A stretch of DNA of 64,000 bases from CAWCBG01 sp963793845 (GCA_963793845.1 CAWCBG010000014.1:992001-1056000); one strand, 5' to 3'; shown: positions 52,225 through 61,435, counted from the stretch's first letter. Translations and numbers: made by a program. Notes: generated by a model from the sequence alone, not told the origin.

Positions 52225-53022
52225 ATGCCCACCCGGCTCGAAGAAATCGTCGCTCACACGCGACTGCAACTTGCCGACCGCAAGTCGTCCGCCTCGACGC
52301 GAGAGATCGAGGCTGCGGCCGAGCGGCACCGACCACGTGGTTTTCGAGGGAGCCTGCAACGAGCGGCGAATGCGGGTACGGCGATCATCGCCGAGCTCAA
52401 GAAGGCGTCACCATCTAAAGGGTTAATCCGGGCGGAATTCCCAGTAGCGGAACTCGCGGCCAATTTGCAACGCGCAGGGGCTGCGGCGCTCTCCGTCCTC
52501 ACCGACCAGAAATATTTCCAGGGGTCACTGGAGAATCTTGCAATCGCCTCCCAGGCCACCGCAATTCCTTGTCTCCGGAAAGATTTCATCGTCGATGAAT
52601 TCCAGTTGCTCGAAGCCAGGGCTCATGGCGCCGACGCGGTCCTGCTCATCGTGGCCGCTCTCCCGCAGCAGGAACTAACGAGCCTGCATCGCCGCGCGCT
52701 CGAGTTGCAGCTCGACGTGCTCTGCGAGGTGCATGACGCCGAGGAACTGCAACGCGCCCTGGACGCTGGGTGCGAGACCATCGGGGTCAACAATCGCAAT
52801 CTGCACACCTTCAAGGTTGACTTGAAGACCTCGCTGCAACTTGCTGAACTGATACCGTCCGGCATCGTGAAGGTGGCAGAGAGTGGGATTGAAAGCGGCG
52901 AAGACATTGCCCGGCTCCGCGCCGCTGGCTTCGATGCGTTCCTGATCGGCGAATCGCTGATGCGAGCCGCGGATCCCGGCGAGGCCTTGCGGGAGTTGCT
53001 GGCCCGGGCGGTGGTAGCGTGA
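52225..53022 (+). CDS. trpC: Indole-3-glycerol phosphate synthase
   Basis: 265 residues, TIM barrel. Signature IIAELKKASPSKGLI, TDQKYFQGS, CLRKDFIVDEFQL, GADAVLLIVAAL, CEVHDAEEL, IGVNNRNL and VAESGI cover the substrate-binding and catalytic Lys/Glu positions. It closes the indole ring in tryptophan synthesis. First gene of a trpC-trpF-trpB-trpA run; trpE, trpG and trpD are not in the window. Stop overlaps the trpF start (GTGA). Confidence 0.95.
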   Translation: MPTRLEEIVAHTRLQLADRKSSASTREIEAAAERHRPRGFRGSLQRAANAGTAIIAELKKASPSKGLIRAEFPVAELAANLQRAGAAALSVLTDQKYFQGSLENLAIASQATAIPCLRKDFIVDEFQLLEARAHGADAVLLIVAALPQQELTSLHRRALELQLDVLCEVHDAEELQRALDAGCETIGVNNRNLHTFKVDLKTSLQLAELIPSGIVKVAESGIESGEDIARLRAAGFDAFLIGESLMRAADPGEALRELLARAVVA

Positions 53023-53699
53023 CCTGGATCAAGTTCTGCGCCACCACGAATCTTCTGGACGCACTCGCCTGTATTGAGGCAGGTGCCGACGCGCTGGGAT
53101 TCATCTTTGCGCCGAGCACGCGCCGGGTGGACGTCGCGACCGCCGCAGAAATTATTGCGGCGCTGCCCAGCGAAGTCGAGAAGATTGGCATTGTGGTGAA
53201 CGAGACGCCTGCGCATGTAGCCGAGTTAGTGCAGCAGACAGGACTTACCGGAGTGCAGCTCCACGGCGATGAAGAGGCGGCCCAGATTCCTGACTTCCGC
53301 GCCGCGCTGGGGAATCGCCGGATCACGAAGACCCTGCAAGCGCGCGAGTTGCTGCGCGCAGGATATGGCCCGATGCTGCTGGAAGAATTTCTGGAGCAGG
53401 TGGAGACCCTCGACTCAATCCTGCTCGACTCCGGCTCTCCCAAAGAGAGGGGCGGCACCGGCAAGGCCTTCGACTGGCAGGCGGCGCTTCCGGTGGTCGC
53501 CGAGATCAGGGCGCAGATCCCGGTCGTCATCGCGGGCGGCCTCACTCCGGAGAACGTCGGCAAGGCAATCCGGCTGTTCGAGCCGTGGGGCGTCGACGTT
53601 GTTTCCGGCGTGGAGCGCGAGGTCGGCAAGAAGGACGAAGCTAAATTGCGAGCCTTTGTGGCTAGCGCGCGCGCTGCCGTGGCGGCAAAGGTCGAGTGA
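53019..53699 (+). CDS. trpF: Phosphoribosylanthranilate isomerase
   Basis: 226 residues starting at GTG 53019: WIKFCATTNLLDALAC contains the Cys-type catalytic base of TrpF (usual KICG; here KFCA). LGFIFAPSTRRV, GVQLHGDE, ILLDSG and VIAGGLTPENV with the catalytic Asp and phosphate-binding loops follow. It performs the Amadori rearrangement before TrpC. Overlaps trpC by 4 nt. Confidence 0.94.
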   Translation: MTWIKFCATTNLLDALACIEAGADALGFIFAPSTRRVDVATAAEIIAALPSEVEKIGIVVNETPAHVAELVQQTGLTGVQLHGDEEAAQIPDFRAALGNRRITKTLQARELLRAGYGPMLLEEFLEQVETLDSILLDSGSPKERGGTGKAFDWQAALPVVAEIRAQIPVVIAGGLTPENVGKAIRLFEPWGVDVVSGVEREVGKKDEAKLRAFVASARAAVAAKVE

Positions 53700-53744
53700 T
53701 CGATTTTGACCACCATCAGAATGAGTGGCGCGTTTTGAGAGGCC

Positions 53745-53772
53745 GATAGCGAAAGGCGAAGGGCGAATCTTT
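53745..53772. repeat. 7-nt-period array before trpB
   Basis: AGCGAAA GGCGAAG GGCGAAT, then CTTT before ATG 53773. The words closely resemble those at 33736-33763 and 55069-55096, both also directly before start codons. Confidence 0.6.
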
Positions 53773-55020
53773 ATGGAACCCAGTACTCACGATCAGGCCG
53801 CGGCGGTCACGGGGCCCGCTGCCGCCGAGCAGCCGAAACCCGCGCGCACTGTGGCCGGACGCTTCGGTGGCTACGGTGGCCGTTACGTGCCGGAAACCCT
53901 GATGGCCGCACTGGAAGAGCTCGAAGCGGCCTATACCGAAGCGCGCAAGGACAAGTCCTTCCGCGACGAATATCACCGTCTGCTGCAGGAATTCGCCGGG
54001 CGGCCTACGCCGCTGTTTCACGCTGCACGGCTGACCGAGCAGCTTGGCGGCGCCAAGATCTATCTCAAGCGCGAAGACCTGTTGCACACCGGCGCGCACA
54101 AGATCAACAACTGTATCGGACAGGCGCTGCTGGCTCGGCGCATGGGCAAGCACCGCATCATCGCCGAGACCGGCGCGGGGCAGCATGGCGTGGCCACTGC
54201 GACCGTGTGCGCCCTCTTCGGCATGGAATGCGTTGTTTACATGGGCTCGGAAGACATGCGGCGGCAGGAGCTCAACGTCTTCCGCATGCGGCTGTTGGGC
54301 GCCGAGGTTCGCAGCGTCGACTCCGGGCAGCGCACGCTGAAAGACGCCATCAACGAGGCCATGCGTGACTGGGTCACCAACGTCCGGACGACCCATTATC
54401 TCCTCGGCAGTGTGTTGGGCGCTCATCCTTATCCCACGATGGTTCGGGACTTTCACCGCGTGATCGGCCAGGAGGCGCGCAAGCAGATCCTTAAAGCTGA
54501 AGGCCGGCTGCCGACGGCTGTGATCGCTTGTGTGGGTGGAGGGTCGAATGCGATTGGCGTCTTCTACGAGTTCCTCAAGGACAAAGATGTGAAGCTGATC
54601 GGCGTGGAAGCCGGTGGACGCGGGCGCTCGTTGGGTGAGCACGCCGCGCGCTTCGATGGCGGCGGCCCCGGCGTGCTGCAGGGCACCTATTCTTACGTGC
54701 TTCAGGATGAAGGCGGGCAGATCTCGCTCACGCACTCCGTCTCGGCGGGTCTTGATTACCCGGCGATTGGTCCGGAGCACGCCATGCTGCACGATCAGGG
54801 CCGCGCGGAATACGTTTCGGCCAGCGATCAGGAAGCGCTGGACGCCTGTCTGACTCTGGCGCGCATGGAAGGCATCATTCCGGCGCTCGAGTCGGCTCAT
54901 GCCGTCGCTGAGTGCATCAAGCGCACGCCCAGCATGGATAAGTCCGACATCGTGATCGTGAACATCTCCGGGCGGGGCGACAAAGATATCGGCATCCTGC
55001 GCGAGAACCTGGCATTCTGA
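53773..55020 (+). CDS. trpB: Tryptophan synthase beta chain
   Basis: 415 residues from ATG 53773. GRFGGYGGRYVPETLM, RPTPLFHAARL and HTGAHKINN with the PLP Lys, GAGQHGVATAT, GGGSNAIG for the phosphate, and SAGLDYPAIGPEH are all present. This is the TrpB1 type that pairs with TrpA, which follows. It condenses indole and serine. An upstream GTG-type frame to 53725 runs through a heptad repeat and is rejected as start. Confidence 0.96.
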   Translation: MEPSTHDQAAAVTGPAAAEQPKPARTVAGRFGGYGGRYVPETLMAALEELEAAYTEARKDKSFRDEYHRLLQEFAGRPTPLFHAARLTEQLGGAKIYLKREDLLHTGAHKINNCIGQALLARRMGKHRIIAETGAGQHGVATATVCALFGMECVVYMGSEDMRRQELNVFRMRLLGAEVRSVDSGQRTLKDAINEAMRDWVTNVRTTHYLLGSVLGAHPYPTMVRDFHRVIGQEARKQILKAEGRLPTAVIACVGGGSNAIGVFYEFLKDKDVKLIGVEAGGRGRSLGEHAARFDGGGPGVLQGTYSYVLQDEGGQISLTHSVSAGLDYPAIGPEHAMLHDQGRAEYVSASDQEALDACLTLARMEGIIPALESAHAVAECIKRTPSMDKSDIVIVNISGRGDKDIGILRENLAF

Positions 55021-55104
55021 AGCGTGCAAAAGCAGATCCCTCGCGGTCGCTCGTGATGACACGGGGCGAACAGCGAAAGGCGAGCAGCGAAGAGCGATTC
55101 CCAT
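55021..55104. repeat. Short family B copy and 7-nt-period array before trpA
   Basis: 55029-55057 reads GCAGATCCCTCGCGG ... CGTGATGAC. From 55062 heptads follow: GCGAACA GCGAAAG GCGAGCA GCGAAGA GCGATTC, then CCAT before ATG 55105. Confidence 0.65.
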
Positions 55105-55887
55105 ATGTCCATCAAATTCACTCATCATCCCGGCCTCGTGGCCTACATTACCTGCGGCGATCCCGACCTGGAGACCTCGCGCGAAGTTGCTCTGGCCGCC
55201 ATTCGAGCCGGCGCCGATGTCATCGAGTTGGGCGTGCCGTTCAGCGATCCGGTTGCCGATGGACCCGTGATCCAGCGCGCCAGCGAGCGCGCCCTCAAGC
55301 ACGGCACGAGCCTCGCGGGAGTGCTCGACGTTGCCCGCCAAATCCGGCGGCAATCGAAGGTTGGGCTGATCGTCTTTTCCTATCTCAATCCCATCTTGCA
55401 GTTCGGACTGGAGAAGTTCTGCGCCGCCGCTGCCGAAGCCGGTGTGGACGGCGCGCTGATCACCGATCTTCCCGTGGAAGAGGCCGGCGACTACCTGCGC
55501 GCGATGAAGGCGCACAAACTGGCGCCGGTATTTCTCGCTGCGCCGACCAGCACCGATGATCGGTTGCGAGCCGTGGCCAGGAACTCGCGCGGCTTTATCT
55601 ACGCCATCTCGCGCACAGGCATTACCGGTACGCGACAGGAATTGGCCGGGGACGCACGTTCGCTGGTCGAGCGTCTGCGGAAGTTCGGCAAGTTGCCCAT
55701 TGCAGTCGGTTTTGGCGTCTCGACGCCCGAGCAGTTCGCCGAAGTCGGAACCTTCGCCGACGCGGCCGTCGTGGGTAGCGCCCTCGTACAACGGATCGAA
55801 GAGAATACGGGACGGGAAGCCGCGGCTGTGGCAGAATTCTTGTCTTCCCTCACCGGAGCGGCGCAAAGGGCAGCGGTTACGAATTGA
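55105..55887 (+). CDS. trpA: Tryptophan synthase alpha chain
   Basis: 260 residues, TIM barrel. VAYITCGDPDLE, VIELGVPFSDPVADGPVIQ with the catalytic Glu and Asp, GALITDLPVEEA, and AVGFGVSTPEQ with the phosphate site. It releases indole from indole-3-glycerol phosphate and channels it to TrpB. Follows trpB after 84 nt of repeats. Confidence 0.95.
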   Translation: MSIKFTHHPGLVAYITCGDPDLETSREVALAAIRAGADVIELGVPFSDPVADGPVIQRASERALKHGTSLAGVLDVARQIRRQSKVGLIVFSYLNPILQFGLEKFCAAAAEAGVDGALITDLPVEEAGDYLRAMKAHKLAPVFLAAPTSTDDRLRAVARNSRGFIYAISRTGITGTRQELAGDARSLVERLRKFGKLPIAVGFGVSTPEQFAEVGTFADAAVVGSALVQRIEENTGREAAAVAEFLSSLTGAAQRAAVTN

Positions 55888-55953
55888 CGCTGCGCATTGA
55901 GGCTGCGGGTTGACCTCCACGGCCAAGGGATACGACCACAAGGTGGACGGGCA

Positions 55954-56250
55954 ATGGATATCGCGGACTGGCGCAAGAAGATCGATGAACTCGACATCCA
56001 GTTGGTGAAGCTGATCAACCAGCGGGCACAATGCGCGCAAGCCATTGGCCGTCTGAAGCGCAACTCCGACGCGCCCATTTACGAGCCGGATCGCGAGCGC
56101 ATCATCTTCGAGAACATTGCCCGGCTGAATGACGGACCGCTGTCGCAGATTCAGTTGCGCCAGGTATACGAGCGGCTGGTGGACGTGATGCGCCAGCTTC
56201 AGAAGGAAGAGATGGCGCCTGAGACGGAAAAGACAGTGGATAGTGATTAG
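55954..56250 (+). CDS. Chorismate mutase (AroQ type)
   Basis: 98 residues from ATG 55954, preceded by AGGTGG. A three-helix AroQ domain: WRKKIDELDIQLVKLINQRAQCA, IGRLKR and PIYEPDRERIIFENI, with the active-site Arg, Lys and Glu/Gln positions visible. It converts chorismate to prephenate, the branch to Phe and Tyr. The in-frame codons upstream (55897-55953) are not needed. Situated between trpA and DAHP synthase. Confidence 0.9.
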   Translation: MDIADWRKKIDELDIQLVKLINQRAQCAQAIGRLKRNSDAPIYEPDRERIIFENIARLNDGPLSQIQLRQVYERLVDVMRQLQKEEMAPETEKTVDSD

Positions 56251-56326
56251 TGGATGGTGGATACGAAAACAGATTTCGCGGTTCAAGCTAATTGCTAATC
56301 GCTGAGAGCTGACAGCCGACACAAGG
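56236..56326. repeat. 7-nt-period arrays between chorismate mutase and DAHP synthase
   Basis: 56236-56263 reads CAGTGGA TAGTGAT TAGTGGA TGGTGGA, starting inside the chorismate mutase 3' end, where it encodes the last residues. 56285-56319 reads AAGCTAA TTGCTAA TCGCTGA GAGCTGA CAGCCGA. Confidence 0.6.
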
Positions 56327-56352
56327 CCACCCCCAAGGGAGAACCTACAGAC

Positions 56353-57372
56353 ATGATTGTTGCGATGTTGGAAACCGCGACCGAAGACCAGATCCAGGAG
56401 GTGACCGATCACCTGATGCGGATGGGCTTCGCCGTGCATCGCACCACCGGAGCCCGCCAAAGTGTGTTGGCTGCCGTTGGCCGCCGCATCGATTTCGATA
56501 CTCGCGAGCTCGAGGTTTTGTCTGGCGTCGAGAAGGTCCATCGCATCAGCGCTCCTTACAAGCTCGTGGGACGCCAGTTCCGCGCCCACGACACCGTCAT
56601 CCAATTTCCCAACGGGGTGGAGATCGGCGGCAAGGAAGTCGTCGTCATGGCCGGCCCGTGCTCGGTCGAATCGCGCGAGCAATTGTTCTCCGCGGCCGAT
56701 CTCGTTGCCAAAGCCGGCGCTAAAGTTCTTCGCGGAGGAGCCTTCAAGCCGCGCAGCTCGCCTTACACCTTCCAAGGTCTCGGGCTCGAAGCCCTCAAGC
56801 TGCTGCGCGAAGCCGGCGACAAGTTCGGCCTGCTCATCATCAGCGAGGTCATGGAGATCTCGCAGATCGAGCTCATGCAGCCCTACATCGACATCTTCCA
56901 GGTCGGCGCGCGCAACATGCAGAACTTCAACCTGCTGCGCGAGCTGGGCAACGTGCGCAAGCCGGTGCTGCTGAAGCGCGGCATCGCCGCCACCATCGAG
57001 GAGCTGCTGCTCTCCGCCGAATACATCATGTCGGGCGGCAACTACCAGGTCATCCTGTGCGAGCGCGGTATCCGCACCTTCGAGACCTACACGCGCAACA
57101 CGCTCGACCTGTCGGCGATTCCGGTGGTGCACAAGCTCTCGCATCTGCCGATCACCTCCGATCCGTCGCACGGCGTGGGGCTGCGCGACAAGGTTGCGCC
57201 GATGGCGCTCGCCTCGCTGGCCGCCGGCGCCGACGCGCTGCTCATCGAAGTGCATCCGGATCCCGATCACGCGCTGTCCGACGGAGCGCAGTCGCTGTTT
57301 CCTGACCAGTTTAGCGAGCTGATGGGCCAGTTGCGCATGATCGCACCGGCCATCGGCCGAACGCTCGGGTAA
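56353..57372 (+). CDS. aroF: 3-deoxy-D-arabino-heptulosonate 7-phosphate synthase (type I beta with regulatory N domain)
   Basis: 339 residues. Residues ~1-70 form a ferredoxin-like regulatory domain, as in Thermotoga DAHPS. The barrel has VVMAGPCSVES (metal Cys), LRGGAFKPRSSPYTFQG, QVGARNMQNF, LLKRGIAATIEE, CERGIRTFETYTRNTLD and DPSHGVG. It starts the shikimate pathway from PEP and erythrose 4-phosphate. The N-terminal domain usually mediates feedback by Tyr or prephenate. Clusters with chorismate mutase and prephenate dehydrogenase. Confidence 0.95.
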   Translation: MIVAMLETATEDQIQEVTDHLMRMGFAVHRTTGARQSVLAAVGRRIDFDTRELEVLSGVEKVHRISAPYKLVGRQFRAHDTVIQFPNGVEIGGKEVVVMAGPCSVESREQLFSAADLVAKAGAKVLRGGAFKPRSSPYTFQGLGLEALKLLREAGDKFGLLIISEVMEISQIELMQPYIDIFQVGARNMQNFNLLRELGNVRKPVLLKRGIAATIEELLLSAEYIMSGGNYQVILCERGIRTFETYTRNTLDLSAIPVVHKLSHLPITSDPSHGVGLRDKVAPMALASLAAGADALLIEVHPDPDHALSDGAQSLFPDQFSELMGQLRMIAPAIGRTLG

Positions 57373-57403
57373 AAGTTCTGCGCATCGCGCGTCCTTGAAA
57401 GGG

Positions 57404-57549
57404 CACGCCTTCAGGCGTCTAGGTCGTCATTCCGACCAAGGGCTTCAGACCGCGTGGAGGAACCTGCTGGTTGCTGGCGTCGCGAGGGCTCTCGGACAGC
57501 AGGTTCCTCCACTGCCCCTTCGCTAACGCTCAGGGTCCGGTCGGAATGA
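57404..57549. repeat. Family D fragment and two inverted family B repeats
   Basis: 57399-57420 has GAAAGGGCACGCCTTCAGGCGT (family D). 57424-57470 reads GTCATTCCGACC ... GTGGAGGAACCTGCT; 57498-57549 reads GACAGCAGGTTCCTCCACTG ... CCGGTCGGAATGACG in inverse orientation. Confidence 0.7.
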
Positions 57550-57600
57550 CGATCGGTTTCGAAAATCCGTTCGAGTTTGTCGACGCAACAAGACCTGTTC

Positions 57601-58482
57601 ATGTCCATCCGTCAAATCACGATCGTCGGAACCGGGCTCATCGGCGGCTCGTTCGGACTGGCGCTGCGCCAACACGGATTCGCCGGAAGCCTCGTCGGCT
57701 GCGACAAACCCGGCGTTCTGCAAATCGCGCAGAATCGCGGTGCCATCGATCGCGGCGAGCCCGACCTCGCACTGGCAGGGCAGGGAAGCGACGTCATCTT
57801 CTTCGCCGTGCCGGTCGGGGCCATCCTCGCCGGGCTGGAAAAAATCGCTCCAACTCTCTCCGCCGACACGCTCATCACCGACGCCGGCAGCACGAAGCAA
57901 CAAATTGCCCAGCGGGCCCGCGCGCTTTTCGCAGCCGATGCCGCCCGCCGCGTGCTTCCCGGACATCCCATGGCCGGCAAAGAGCACGGCGGCATCGAGA
58001 ATGCCGACGCCTCGCTGTTCGAGGGTGCCGCGTGGCTGATCACGCCTATCGAGGAAGGCCAGCCTTACACGGCACTGCAGCAGGAATACCTCGGCTTGCT
58101 GCAATCCATCGGTGCGCGCGTGGTGGTCCTCGACGCCGAGCGCCACGACCGGCTGTGCGCCTGGATCAGCCATCTGCCGCAGATGATCTCAACCGCGTTC
58201 ACCTCGGTGTTGCGCGAGGAGCTCGGCGACGACGAGGCCATCTCGCAGATCGGCGGCCGCGCCCTGCGCGAGATGACCCGCATCGCCCACAGTCCGTATT
58301 GCATGTGGCGCGACATCGCGCTCACCAACACCCAGAATCTCGAGGCCGTGCTGCAACGCTTCGAGCAACAGATGGCGCATCTGCGGGAAAACCTACGCGG
58401 CCCGGGACTGCGCGAGCTGTTCGAGAGCGCCAATCGCTACGGTCAGGAGAACGGCGAGAAAGATGGCAAGCAAGGCCGGTAG
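57601..58482 (+). CDS. tyrA: Prephenate/arogenate dehydrogenase
   Basis: 293 residues from ATG 57601. The Rossmann fold starts ITIVGTGLIGGSFGLALR; GHPMAGKEHGGIENAD, WLITPIEEG and AWISHLPQMISTA are the prephenate dehydrogenase landmarks, including the catalytic His. It forms 4-hydroxyphenylpyruvate with NAD(P)+. Probably a separate transcript after the repeats, though on the same strand as aroF. The C-terminal ~20 residues are charged. Confidence 0.93.
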   Translation: MSIRQITIVGTGLIGGSFGLALRQHGFAGSLVGCDKPGVLQIAQNRGAIDRGEPDLALAGQGSDVIFFAVPVGAILAGLEKIAPTLSADTLITDAGSTKQQIAQRARALFAADAARRVLPGHPMAGKEHGGIENADASLFEGAAWLITPIEEGQPYTALQQEYLGLLQSIGARVVVLDAERHDRLCAWISHLPQMISTAFTSVLREELGDDEAISQIGGRALREMTRIAHSPYCMWRDIALTNTQNLEAVLQRFEQQMAHLRENLRGPGLRELFESANRYGQENGEKDGKQGR

Positions 58483-58514
58483 CGTATGTCCCACTCTTTC
58501 GGTTCACTAGGACG

Positions 58515-59222
58515 ATGAGGGATTTGAACAAGCAGGAGCGAGCTGCGATCGAAGCCGTTGCCAGACAGTTCTCGACAACGTGGGAGAAGGGCAGTGGTTC
58601 ACCTGACGCCTATCTCATGATCGCTGGGAATCGGGTGGCGGTTGAAATCACCACTCTCAAACCGCACGGTACTCGCCAAGGTAATGCGGCCAAGCCTGGT
58701 TTGCGGTTCGATAAGGTTGCGACCAGGCTCATGGAGCGTCTGCGAGCCACACTTGGGGAAACGGTGCCGGACGGGATGACTTTGTTGCTCACCGTCACTG
58801 CTCCTATCCGTTTGGCCTCGAAAACCGCCGCCTCGCTGGAAGACAAGATACAAGCTCTCTTGGGGCGGAGATCGCCAGTTCGCGATGAGAAAGGCACGAT
58901 TCACGGGAATCGCGTCCAGATTCGACTCGTGAGAGGCGTATCTGAGCGGGCGCCAAAAATGATTGGATTCGTGCACAATCCCGATTCAGACCCGCTCCTA
59001 CTTTTGAATATGGCACGTGATTTGCTTGAGCTAGTCAGCGCCGAGGCTGGCAGGCGTGTGCCGAGGCTGGGAGGTGATCGATGGCTCGTGGTGCTAAGCG
59101 CCGAGGGGATTTCATTCTTGGAGGCCTATCGCTACATCTATTCGCAACTGCATATGGCGACCAGCTTTGAAAAGATCCTTATAGCGTTTGGCGATGGGCG
59201 TGTAGGGATGTTGAAGGAATAA
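58515..59222 (+). CDS. Hypothetical protein
   Basis: 235 residues from ATG 58515, with AGGA 4 nt upstream. MRDLNKQERAAIEAVARQF opens an alpha/beta protein with AYLMIAGNRVAVEITTLKPHG, which resembles the start of a restriction-endonuclease-like core (V-x-IE-x-x), and VPDGMTLLLTVTAPI. This could be a PD-(D/E)XK-type fold, but I see no complete motif. It lies 32 nt after tyrA on the same strand. The open frame continues far upstream as a shadow of tyrA. Confidence 0.72.
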   Translation: MRDLNKQERAAIEAVARQFSTTWEKGSGSPDAYLMIAGNRVAVEITTLKPHGTRQGNAAKPGLRFDKVATRLMERLRATLGETVPDGMTLLLTVTAPIRLASKTAASLEDKIQALLGRRSPVRDEKGTIHGNRVQIRLVRGVSERAPKMIGFVHNPDSDPLLLLNMARDLLELVSAEAGRRVPRLGGDRWLVVLSAEGISFLEAYRYIYSQLHMATSFEKILIAFGDGRVGMLKE

Positions 59223-59366
59223 GCCAGTCTGCGCAGGGTACCTCTCCAACCTTCTTGCTGGGGGATTTGACCTTCGCCTTTCCCAGCAACAGATTATGGT
59301 GGAATTCCCACTGCAGCGCGGAGGCTCTAAACGGAGAACCGGAGATGTGCGTTCGCGGCAGCCCTG

Positions 59367-59668
59367 CTAACCACTGAGTAATATTTCCTGGAAGATCCGA
59401 TTTCGAGCTGCGGTGCACAAAGCGTTAGCTTCGAGGTTACCCCTCCCCCCTCCCCCTGTCTCTGCAAAATATTGAAAACACTCGGTCAGAAAAAATCTCT
59501 CCTCGCAAAATATTACGTCCAAAGGAGTTACAGGTCAAAATATTCAATTCATTGGACTTAGAGGGATCAAATCAGGCTGTACGGCTGCCATTCAGCGAGA
59601 GCAGTTAACGCTTGGGTAAACGCTGGTGATCGTTCAGAAAGGCGCCGAACTTACTCGTGTTGTCAAAG
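59367..59668. repeat. Long composite repeat, copy 1, with CAAAATATT units
   Basis: Similar to copy 2 at 63372-63645. Landmarks in order: CTAACCACTGAGTAATATTT (59367), GCGTTAGCTTCG (59422), GTTACCCCTCCCCCCTCC (59436), CAAAATATT at 59465, 59506 and 59536, each of the last two followed by ...GGAnTTAnnGG, and TGTTGTCAAAGATCC (59657). The last units are 30-31 bp apart. The C-run (G-run on the minus strand) could form a G-quadruplex. The stretch 59223-60050 contains no supported gene. Confidence 0.8.
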
Positions 59669-60050
59669 ATCCGCTTGCCCGCGCGAAACGCCACCGAAAA
59701 AGTCGGCGCGCCGGATGTGCCCCTGAGGCACAACAATCCACTCTCAGCTTACGGATTAAGAGCGGCCAGTCAATAGAGCAAAACAATCATTACCGAAGTA
59801 ACAGGCCTCATCCAGATTTGGGCTTCCGAAGGTGGTCCGGTTTGGACTGAGTGAAAGCGCGAAGGGATGGGTCCGGCCCCGACGCTGCCCACGTTATCGT
59901 CCGAAATCCGGACGCGAAGCTGGGGCACGCAAACCCTGGGGAACCGGGCTGTCTTTCGACTTATCCGAATTCGAGGATGTCGTTTCCCATGGCTGCCAAT
60001 GCCGTCTCGAAATAGAAGCCGGCATCAAGAGATGCAAAGCTTCTTCGCTA

Positions 60051-60779
60051 CTACTGGCCGGGCGTATTGCCGGCCTCCATTTCTTGCGGTGCGAGGCCAG
60101 GCCCCGCATCCCCTGAGTCGTGCGAAGTGTGGTTGCGGTGGCCCCTGGGCCGATAAGACGCCACCAACCGCGCAACCACGACCGCTATGTAGAAGACTCC
60201 GATCATGCCCTCCATTGCTGCCACCAGCCGGACATACGGATTTACCGGAGCAATGCCGCCGTAACCCAGCGTACTGAGCGTCACCATGCTGAAATACAAC
60301 AATGTGCTGATGTGTGTCGCTGGAACGAATTGGTTAAAGGGATCGGCCAAAAACCGGTTCAGTATCCAGTAGATCTGACCGAATGCGGTCGCTATCACCA
60401 GGTAGCTAATGAATGCTTCCGAGATGACGCTGGTTGTGATCAGTGGAATGGAACCGAAGCGGGCCAGAATACCCCAAAGCACGGCCACAGACAGAGCCAA
60501 ACCGGCGATGGGTGCCAGATGTGTGTAGAAATGACGGCTATCTCCGAACGCCTCCAGTAGCCGGGCAAGCAGCCATAGCGCCGCCACAGGAGTCACCACC
60601 AGCCAGACGATTCGCAGACTGGCCATGTAACTCGTACCTGCGAGCAAAAGCAGCAGGAGAATGAACGCGAGCACGCTTCCCACATGCGGCCGATCGTCTG
60701 CCAGCGGAGAAACCAATATCTGTGCGACGAAGGCACACAGCAGCAATTCCGAGCGGTATCTTTTCACAAAGGTAATCAT
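60051..60779 (-). CDS. Ion channel family membrane protein (potassium-channel-like pore)
   Basis: 242 residues. Six hydrophobic segments: the N-terminal four form a bundle (for example HVGSVLAFILLLLLLAG), and the last two flank a pore loop with LYFSMVTLSTLGYGGIAP. The filter is TLGYG where canonical K+ channels have TVGYG. The final helix (GMIGVFYIAVVVARLV) is the inner helix. No cytoplasmic ligand domain; the C-terminal ~40 residues are hydrophilic. It probably conducts K+. Confidence 0.87.
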   Translation of the reverse strand: MITFVKRYRSELLLCAFVAQILVSPLADDRPHVGSVLAFILLLLLLAGTSYMASLRIVWLVVTPVAALWLLARLLEAFGDSRHFYTHLAPIAGLALSVAVLWGILARFGSIPLITTSVISEAFISYLVIATAFGQIYWILNRFLADPFNQFVPATHISTLLYFSMVTLSTLGYGGIAPVNPYVRLVAAMEGMIGVFYIAVVVARLVASYRPRGHRNHTSHDSGDAGPGLAPQEMEAGNTPGQ

Positions 60780-61037
60780 CGATCCGCCTCACATGATCGC
60801 ATACCACCCCTTTCCCGAATTGGAACTCATTCCGCTTTGGGATTCCGATAATGCTTTGGTAAATAAGATATCGCGGCTAGCATTTGGTCTGAGGCCTCGG
60901 TGGTCGACGCGGCCCTCTCAGCAATCCGGCCCGCACGGAAACCTTCCCCCGTCGGTTGACGTGCCGCGTTAGCGCATGCGGGAGCTTTCACCGGCACGGC
61001 AATCGCTGATCCTTTCGCATCAGTGAGGATTCATTCC

Positions 61038-61370
61038 ATGAACAAATACCTCTTTGAGCGTTATCGGCTGACCATCGATACGACCCCGTGGTGGTGGCGC
61101 GTGGCGTATCTCATCATTAACGACTGGGATCGCTTCGACAAGAGCCTGTTGGAAGGCTTTGAACAGATCGTCAAAGGAGGCGACAAAGCCTTCAACAACG
61201 TGGTGAACACCCATCTGACGGCCTACCTGGAGAAAGGCGTCGCGCCGCCTGCGGCGATCGCCGGCGCCATTATGAACATTGCAGAAGACGTCGTGGCAGG
61301 TCGGACGCCAACCCTGCGTGGTGGCGACTACATCGCGTTGAAGTCGTTCCAGCGTGCGCAAGCGAAGTAA
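61038..61370 (+). CDS. Small Trp-rich hypothetical protein upstream of a radical SAM gene
   Basis: 110 residues from ATG 61038, with GAGG nine nt upstream. YRLTIDTTPWWWRVAYLIINDWDRF contains four Trp in a short stretch; the rest is helical and Ala/Val rich, without Cys. No signal peptide. I do not recognise a family. It ends 65 nt before the radical SAM/SPASM gene on the same strand, so it could be its substrate or partner. That link is inferred from position only. Confidence 0.7.
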   Translation: MNKYLFERYRLTIDTTPWWWRVAYLIINDWDRFDKSLLEGFEQIVKGGDKAFNNVVNTHLTAYLEKGVAPPAAIAGAIMNIAEDVVAGRTPTLRGGDYIALKSFQRAQAK

Positions 61371-61435
61371 ACCCGTGTGGCAGGCGGGCGCCGCCTCGAC
61401 AGCGTGCGGACGGCGCTCGTCTTTGTGAGGATGAC

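Noticed and set aside
53716..57270. A 1184-codon open frame on the minus strand across trpB, trpA and aroF
   Set aside because: It is antisense to well-identified genes; long antisense frames are expected in GC-rich DNA, and its translation is Arg/His/Gly-rich with no domain.
59465..59570. CAAAATATT units as a CRISPR array
   Set aside because: Only three degenerate units with no unique spacers of constant length and no cas genes in the window.
60794..60972. 59-codon frame upstream of the small Trp-rich protein as a RiPP precursor
   Set aside because: No ribosome binding site, no leader/core organisation, and it lies antisense-adjacent to the channel gene with a different codon character.
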